Of a DNA stretch of 64,000 nt, positions 60,753 through 64,000 are shown piece by piece; position 1 is the first letter of the stretch, and each line of letters opens with the position of its first letter. The notes under the pieces were generated by a model that worked only from the letters and a program-made list of their open reading frames with translations, searched no databases and was not told the origin of the DNA. The position numbers and the translations under genes were made by a program. The DNA comes from CAZAFL01 sp964484465 (GTDB lineage Bacteria > Bacteroidota > Ignavibacteria > UBA10030 > SZUA-254). The stretch lies in contig CAZAFL010000001.1 in the NCBI GenBank assembly GCA_964484465.1, positions 62,001-126,000 on the forward strand, in the 5' to 3' direction.

Positions 60753-62230
60753 ATGGTCGACCAAAAACATATCGAACTGATTAATAAAGAGATTGACGGA
60801 AGAAACACAACCGCGGAAAGCGCTGCCCTTCGTGAATATTTGTCAAGTAATCATGAGGCGCAGGAAATGTTCGACGAACTAAATGAAATCACACAACTGC
60901 TTAAGCGCGCACCCGCCGTCGAGCCTTCTGCGAATCTTAAAAAATATATTCTCAACAACCCGTTGGTTCAGAGTTACGGTTCGCAAATCAACCGGAAACA
61001 AGCGGCGTATATGACATTAGCAAAAAAATATAATCCATTATCCACTTTATTTCATCACCAGGAGAGCTTTATGAAAAAACAACATTATGTTCTTGCTGCA
61101 CTTTCCCTCGTGATCGTTGTTGTTGCGTATGTGGCGTTTTTCTATCCATGGCCATCGACCAACGACGTTCAGGGAACAATCGGCGGAGTGAAAAAATATA
61201 ACTCCTCTCAAATGAGTGAAAAAGACGTCACTCTCGGCGCCACGAAACCCAATCGCGAAAATAAGATTGCGCAAGCGTTTTCAAAACTCGACGCGCACCA
61301 GAAAGCAACTGTGATTACCACAATGGACGCGAACCAGAAGGCGACACTTGTCACTGATTTGGACGCGAACCAGAAGGCAACCTTAATCACCGACATGGAC
61401 GCGAACCAGAAGGCGACATTAATCACCGACATGGATGCGAACCAGAAGGCGACATTAATCACCGACATGGATGCAAACCAGAAAGCCGAATTAATTACCG
61501 CGTTGGACGCCAACCAGAAAGCGGAGTTGATTACCGCGCTGGATGCAAACCAGAAAGCNNNNNNNNNNNNNNNNNNNNNNNNNNNNNNNNNNNNNNNNNN
61601 NNNNNNNNNNNNNNNNNNNNNNNNNNNNNNNNNNNNNNNNNNNNNNNNNNNNNNNNNNTGGACGCCAACCAGAAAGCGGAGTTGATTACCGCGCTGGATG
61701 CAAACCAGAAAGCTGAATTGATTACCGCGTTGGATGCTAATCAGAAGCAAGCCCTTGAGACCGCTGTTGATGCGAATCAGAAAGCGGCATTAGTCAATGA
61801 ATTGGATGCCAACCAAAAGGCGGAGTTGATTACCGCGCTGGATGCCAACCAGAAGGCAACCTTAATCACCGACATGGACGCTAACCAGAAGGCGACGTTA
61901 ATTACCGACATGGACGCTAACCAGAAGGCGACGTTAATCACCGACATGGATGCCAACCAGAAGGCGACGTTAGTTACCGATATGGATGCCAACCAGAAAG
62001 CTGAACTGATTACTGCGCTGGATGCCAACCAGAAAGCTGAACTGATTACTGCGCTGGACGCCAACCAGAAAGCGGAATTGATTACGGCACTGGATGCCAA
62101 CCAGCAAGCAGCAATTATCTCACAGTTTGATGCGAATCAGAAGGCAGAACTGCTCTCCACATTCGATGCTAACCAAAAGGCTACGATGAACGAAGCCATG
62201 GATGCAAATAATCAGGTACAGATGCAATAA
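60753..62230 (+). CDS. Anti-sigma-like membrane protein with DANQKA tandem repeats (interrupted by assembly gap)
   Basis: One gene broken by 100 N. Residues 1-75 are a cytoplasmic helical domain placed like a non-zinc anti-sigma domain (HIELINKEIDG, ALREYLSSNHEAQEMFDELN; no HxxxCxxC). Residues ~111-133 are a membrane helix (HYVLAALSLVIVVVAYVAFF); a ~45-residue linker and then the repeat region follow. At least 24 copies of a 12-residue unit, consensus (L/M)DANQKA(T/E)LIT(D/A), run to the C-terminus near 62230. The frame before and after the gap differs because 100 is not a true length. It starts 2 bases after the ECF sigma stop. An anti-sigma role is inferred from position. Confidence 0.8.
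61060..61073 (+). promoter_or_regulatory. Internal ribosome binding site and ATG within the anti-sigma-like gene
   Basis: AGGAG (61060-61064), 6 bases, ATG (61071). Translation from here would give a protein beginning Met-Lys-Lys-Gln-His followed at once by the hydrophobic segment, i.e. a form like a secreted or anchored repeat protein without the cytoplasmic domain. Confidence 0.4.
61287..62230 (+). repeat. 36-bp tandem repeat array encoding DANQKA units
   Basis: Eight units (last one cut) before the N block and sixteen after it, near-identical at DNA level (e.g. ATGGACGCGAACCAGAAGGC). Two alternating flavours occur: MDANQKATLITD and LDANQKAELITA, arranged in blocks, as expected of expansion by unequal exchange. 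The final units (FDANQKAELLST, FDANQKATMNEA) are diverged. Confidence 0.95.
61559..61658. other. Assembly gap (100 N) inside the repeat array
   Basis: Exactly 100 N, a conventional placeholder. The repeat phase on its two sides allows true lengths of 17 + 36n bases only, so 100 cannot be the real value. Confidence 0.95.
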
Positions 62231-62261
62231 GTTCTTTTCTGAATTGCTGGATTGATGGATG

Positions 62262-62298
62262 AAAGGAGGTACGATACACGTACCTCCTTTTCTTTTTG
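62262..62298 (+). terminator. Rho-independent terminator of the partner-switch operon
   Basis: AAAGGAGGTACG (62262-62273), loop ATACA, CGTACCTCCTTT (62279-62290), then TCTTTTTG. A perfect 12-bp stem, 31 bases after the repeat gene. Confidence 0.9.
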
Positions 62299-62465
62299 CA
62301 GGATTCCTTCCTCACCGTTCAAAAACTCAGACCGTCCGCTTCTTGCCTTCTGAAGAAAAATTCATTATCCTTGCATTTGTCTGTTTTCTTGTGTTGTTTT
62401 CAATTTGTTATTCTGGTGCTATGCTGTATATGTTTTTCCTTCTTATAAAAAAATAACCGCACATT

Positions 62466-64000
62466 ATGAAGAACGCCACCAGGTTAGTTCTCATCGCCTT
62501 TTGTCTGCTCATTGTATGTTCATCCGCATTGGTTGCTCAAATGCGATGTCTGGAGACGAATGACCTCCGGCTGGTGTACTTTGATAATGTCTCGTACCTT
62601 GTCCCGCACCTCGCTCGTTGTTTTGAAAACTCCTTCGGTTTTCACCGCAATCTTTTTCAGTACGCACCCTCCGAGAAAGTGACCTTATTTCTTCATGATG
62701 CAAACGATTTCGGGTCAGGGGGAACAACCGCCATGCCGTGGAACTTAGTCAGTATAGGGGTGGAACCTTTCGATTATGTGTTTGAGACGATGCCGACGAA
62801 TGAGCGCATGAACTGGCTGATGAATCATGAACTGATGCATGTGGTCGCTTACGACAAGGCAGCCAATGAGGACAATTTTTTCAGATCCTTATTTTTTGGA
62901 AAAGTTGCTCCAACAGCAGAAAACCCGATGTCGATGCTTTATAGTTATTTGACTCTTCCGCGCAGGTATGTCCCTCGTTGGTACCACGAGGGAATTGCAG
63001 TTTTCATGGAAACATGGATGGCGGGCGGAGTTGGGAGAGTACTCGGCGGATATGATGAAATGGTGTTCCGCACAATGATCCGCGATAGCAGTTATTTTTA
63101 TGACATTGTCGGCCTGGAAGCGGAAGGGACGGCAATCGATTTTCAAATCGGCCAGAATTCATATCTTTATGGAACCCGATTTGTCAGCTACTTAGCCCAT
63201 GAACATGGGCCGGAAAAAATGCTGACCTGGTTCAACAGAACAAACGACAGCAGGAGGTATTACACCAGCCAGTTTGAAAACGTGTACGGAATCTCACTCG
63301 ACGAGGAATGGTCCAAGTGGATTGAATGGGAGAAAAGCTGGCAGCAAAAGAATCTTGATTCCATTAATAAATTCCCGGTTACACCATATAAGCCGATACT
63401 TCCCGCAGCCGTCGGATCCGTGTCGCGCGCATTCTTTGACCTGGCAAACAATAAACTCTTTACAGCAATTAACCATCCCGGACAGCTTGCTCATATTGCT
63501 TCGATTGATGTCGCCCGGGGAACAATCGAAAAAATATGTGATGTCACTACCCCGGCTCTCTACTATGTTTCGTCGACCGCCTATGATCGTTTAACCGACA
63601 AACTCTTTTTTACAACAAACAACTCCCAGGGATGGCGGGACGTCAATGTCGTCAATGTGACTACCGGTCAACAGGAAGTCCTGTTGCGGGACAGCCGGAT
63701 CGGAGATTTGGCGTTTGACGCGGTCGATAAATCGTTGTGGGGAGTACGGCATAATAACGGCATATCTTCACTTGTTCGGATTCCGTATCCATACACATCG
63801 TGGAAATCGGTTCTTGTTCTCCCGTATGGTAAAGATATGTTTGATTTGGATATTGCTCCTGACGGGTCATCTCTTTCTGCTTCATCGATTGAAATCAGCG
63901 GTAAACAAACACTTGTCCTCCTGAATATTCAAAAACTTCTCAATGGCATGGCAAAGGTTGAAGAGTTATATGAATTTGAAAACAATGCTCCTGAAAATTT
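62466..64000 (+). CDS. Secreted zinc-metallopeptidase-like protein with WD40/TolB-like beta-propeller (partial, 3' end off the window)
   Basis: The frame from ATG 62466 is open to the right edge (511 codons). A signal peptide (ATRLVLIAFCLLIVCSSALVAQ) precedes a gluzincin-like domain: MNHELMHVVAYD gives HExxH (residues ~120) and RWYHEGIAVFMETWM a possible third-ligand Glu. From ~residue 300 the chain turns into short repeated strands (AFFDLANNKLFTAINHPGQL, DRLTDKLFFTTNNSQGW, DAVDKSLWGVRHNNG, DIAPDGSSLSASSIE), the pattern of TolB-like propellers. Such peptidase-propeller proteins are common and uncharacterised in this phylum. Unknown substrate. Confidence 0.85.
   Translation, partial: MKNATRLVLIAFCLLIVCSSALVAQMRCLETNDLRLVYFDNVSYLVPHLARCFENSFGFHRNLFQYAPSEKVTLFLHDANDFGSGGTTAMPWNLVSIGVEPFDYVFETMPTNERMNWLMNHELMHVVAYDKAANEDNFFRSLFFGKVAPTAENPMSMLYSYLTLPRRYVPRWYHEGIAVFMETWMAGGVGRVLGGYDEMVFRTMIRDSSYFYDIVGLEAEGTAIDFQIGQNSYLYGTRFVSYLAHEHGPEKMLTWFNRTNDSRRYYTSQFENVYGISLDEEWSKWIEWEKSWQQKNLDSINKFPVTPYKPILPAAVGSVSRAFFDLANNKLFTAINHPGQLAHIASIDVARGTIEKICDVTTPALYYVSSTAYDRLTDKLFFTTNNSQGWRDVNVVNVTTGQQEVLLRDSRIGDLAFDAVDKSLWGVRHNNGISSLVRIPYPYTSWKSVLVLPYGKDMFDLDIAPDGSSLSASSIEISGKQTLVLLNIQKLLNGMAKVEELYEFENNAPEN

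Noticed and set aside
61208..62100. Long minus-strand frames of the type SAVINSAFWLA repeated through the DANQKA array
   Set aside because: A 36-bp repeat (multiple of 3) without a stop in one antisense frame yields an artificial repeat protein; no start, ribosome site or context supports it.
61287..62230. CRISPR-like array
   Set aside because: Units are contiguous with no unique spacers and are in frame with a protein; it is a coding tandem repeat.
62259..62456. 65-codon plus-strand frame with hydrophobic C-terminus
   Set aside because: Its start lies inside the terminator hairpin of the preceding operon and no ribosome site is free.

Overview
The window looks like a contig from an FCB-group bacterium, most likely the Bacteroidota/Ignavibacteriota side (Ignavibacteria-like). 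Evidence: two secreted proteins end in a type IX-secretion sorting domain with the NYPNPFNP motif; there is a DUF2723 membrane mannosyltransferase-like protein and a two-component-propeller histidine kinase; and many genes have an upstream TTG(A)/TTTG - N19-20 - TAnnTTnn element, the Bacteroidota -33/-7 promoter type. The exact lineage is inference.

Layout. 1-6.8 kb (minus strand): a membrane protein with a zinc-peptidase motif running off the left edge, murA, an ABC transporter (permease + ATPase), an exported rhodanese and a VOC protein. 7.1-30.1 kb (plus strand): an extended reductive pyrimidine catabolism cluster with beta-ureidopropionase-type nitrilase, class III transaminase, CoA-acylating (methyl)malonate-semialdehyde dehydrogenase, a second aldehyde dehydrogenase, PreT, PreA, dihydropyrimidinase, a 4-hydroxy-2-oxoglutarate-aldolase-like lyase and an NCS1 nucleobase transporter. 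These can take uracil/thymine to acetyl-CoA/propionyl-CoA. Interspersed are envelope and peptidase genes (T9SS cargo, VanX-like dipeptidase, M28 peptidase, DUF1028, TPR membrane protein), and a family III CoA-transferase and a deoxynucleoside kinase follow. 30.1-45 kb: S41 protease and tmk (minus), a divergent ECF sigma factor with a toast-rack protein, a GT9 glycosyltransferase, enolase, an outer-membrane porin with modA-modB (no modC seen), phosphoglucomutase, an MFS carrier, a TlpA-like thioredoxin, a small Cys-rich secreted protein, an aminotransferase and tRNA-Leu(CAG).

45-48.6 kb is a patch of unrelated small genes (T9SS cargo, an unknown protein, a beta-barrel, a TIMP-like lipid-free secreted protein, a frameshifted remnant) with two GTTATGC motifs that resemble integron attC ends. 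48.7-51.6 kb is the DUF2723 protein.

52.2-62.3 kb is the most interesting part: a signalling island. It has a receiver-PP2C (RsbU-type) phosphatase, an SdrD-B-like lipoprotein, a stand-alone receiver, a 1190-residue propeller histidine kinase, and then a tight operon of an RsbW-like kinase, an RsbV-like STAS antagonist, an ECF sigma factor and a membrane protein placed like an anti-sigma factor. The outer part of that last protein is a run of at least 24 near-identical 12-residue DANQKA repeats interrupted by a 100-N assembly gap. Two-component input, partner switching and an ECF/anti-sigma pair therefore sit side by side. The window ends in a secreted zinc-metallopeptidase-like protein.
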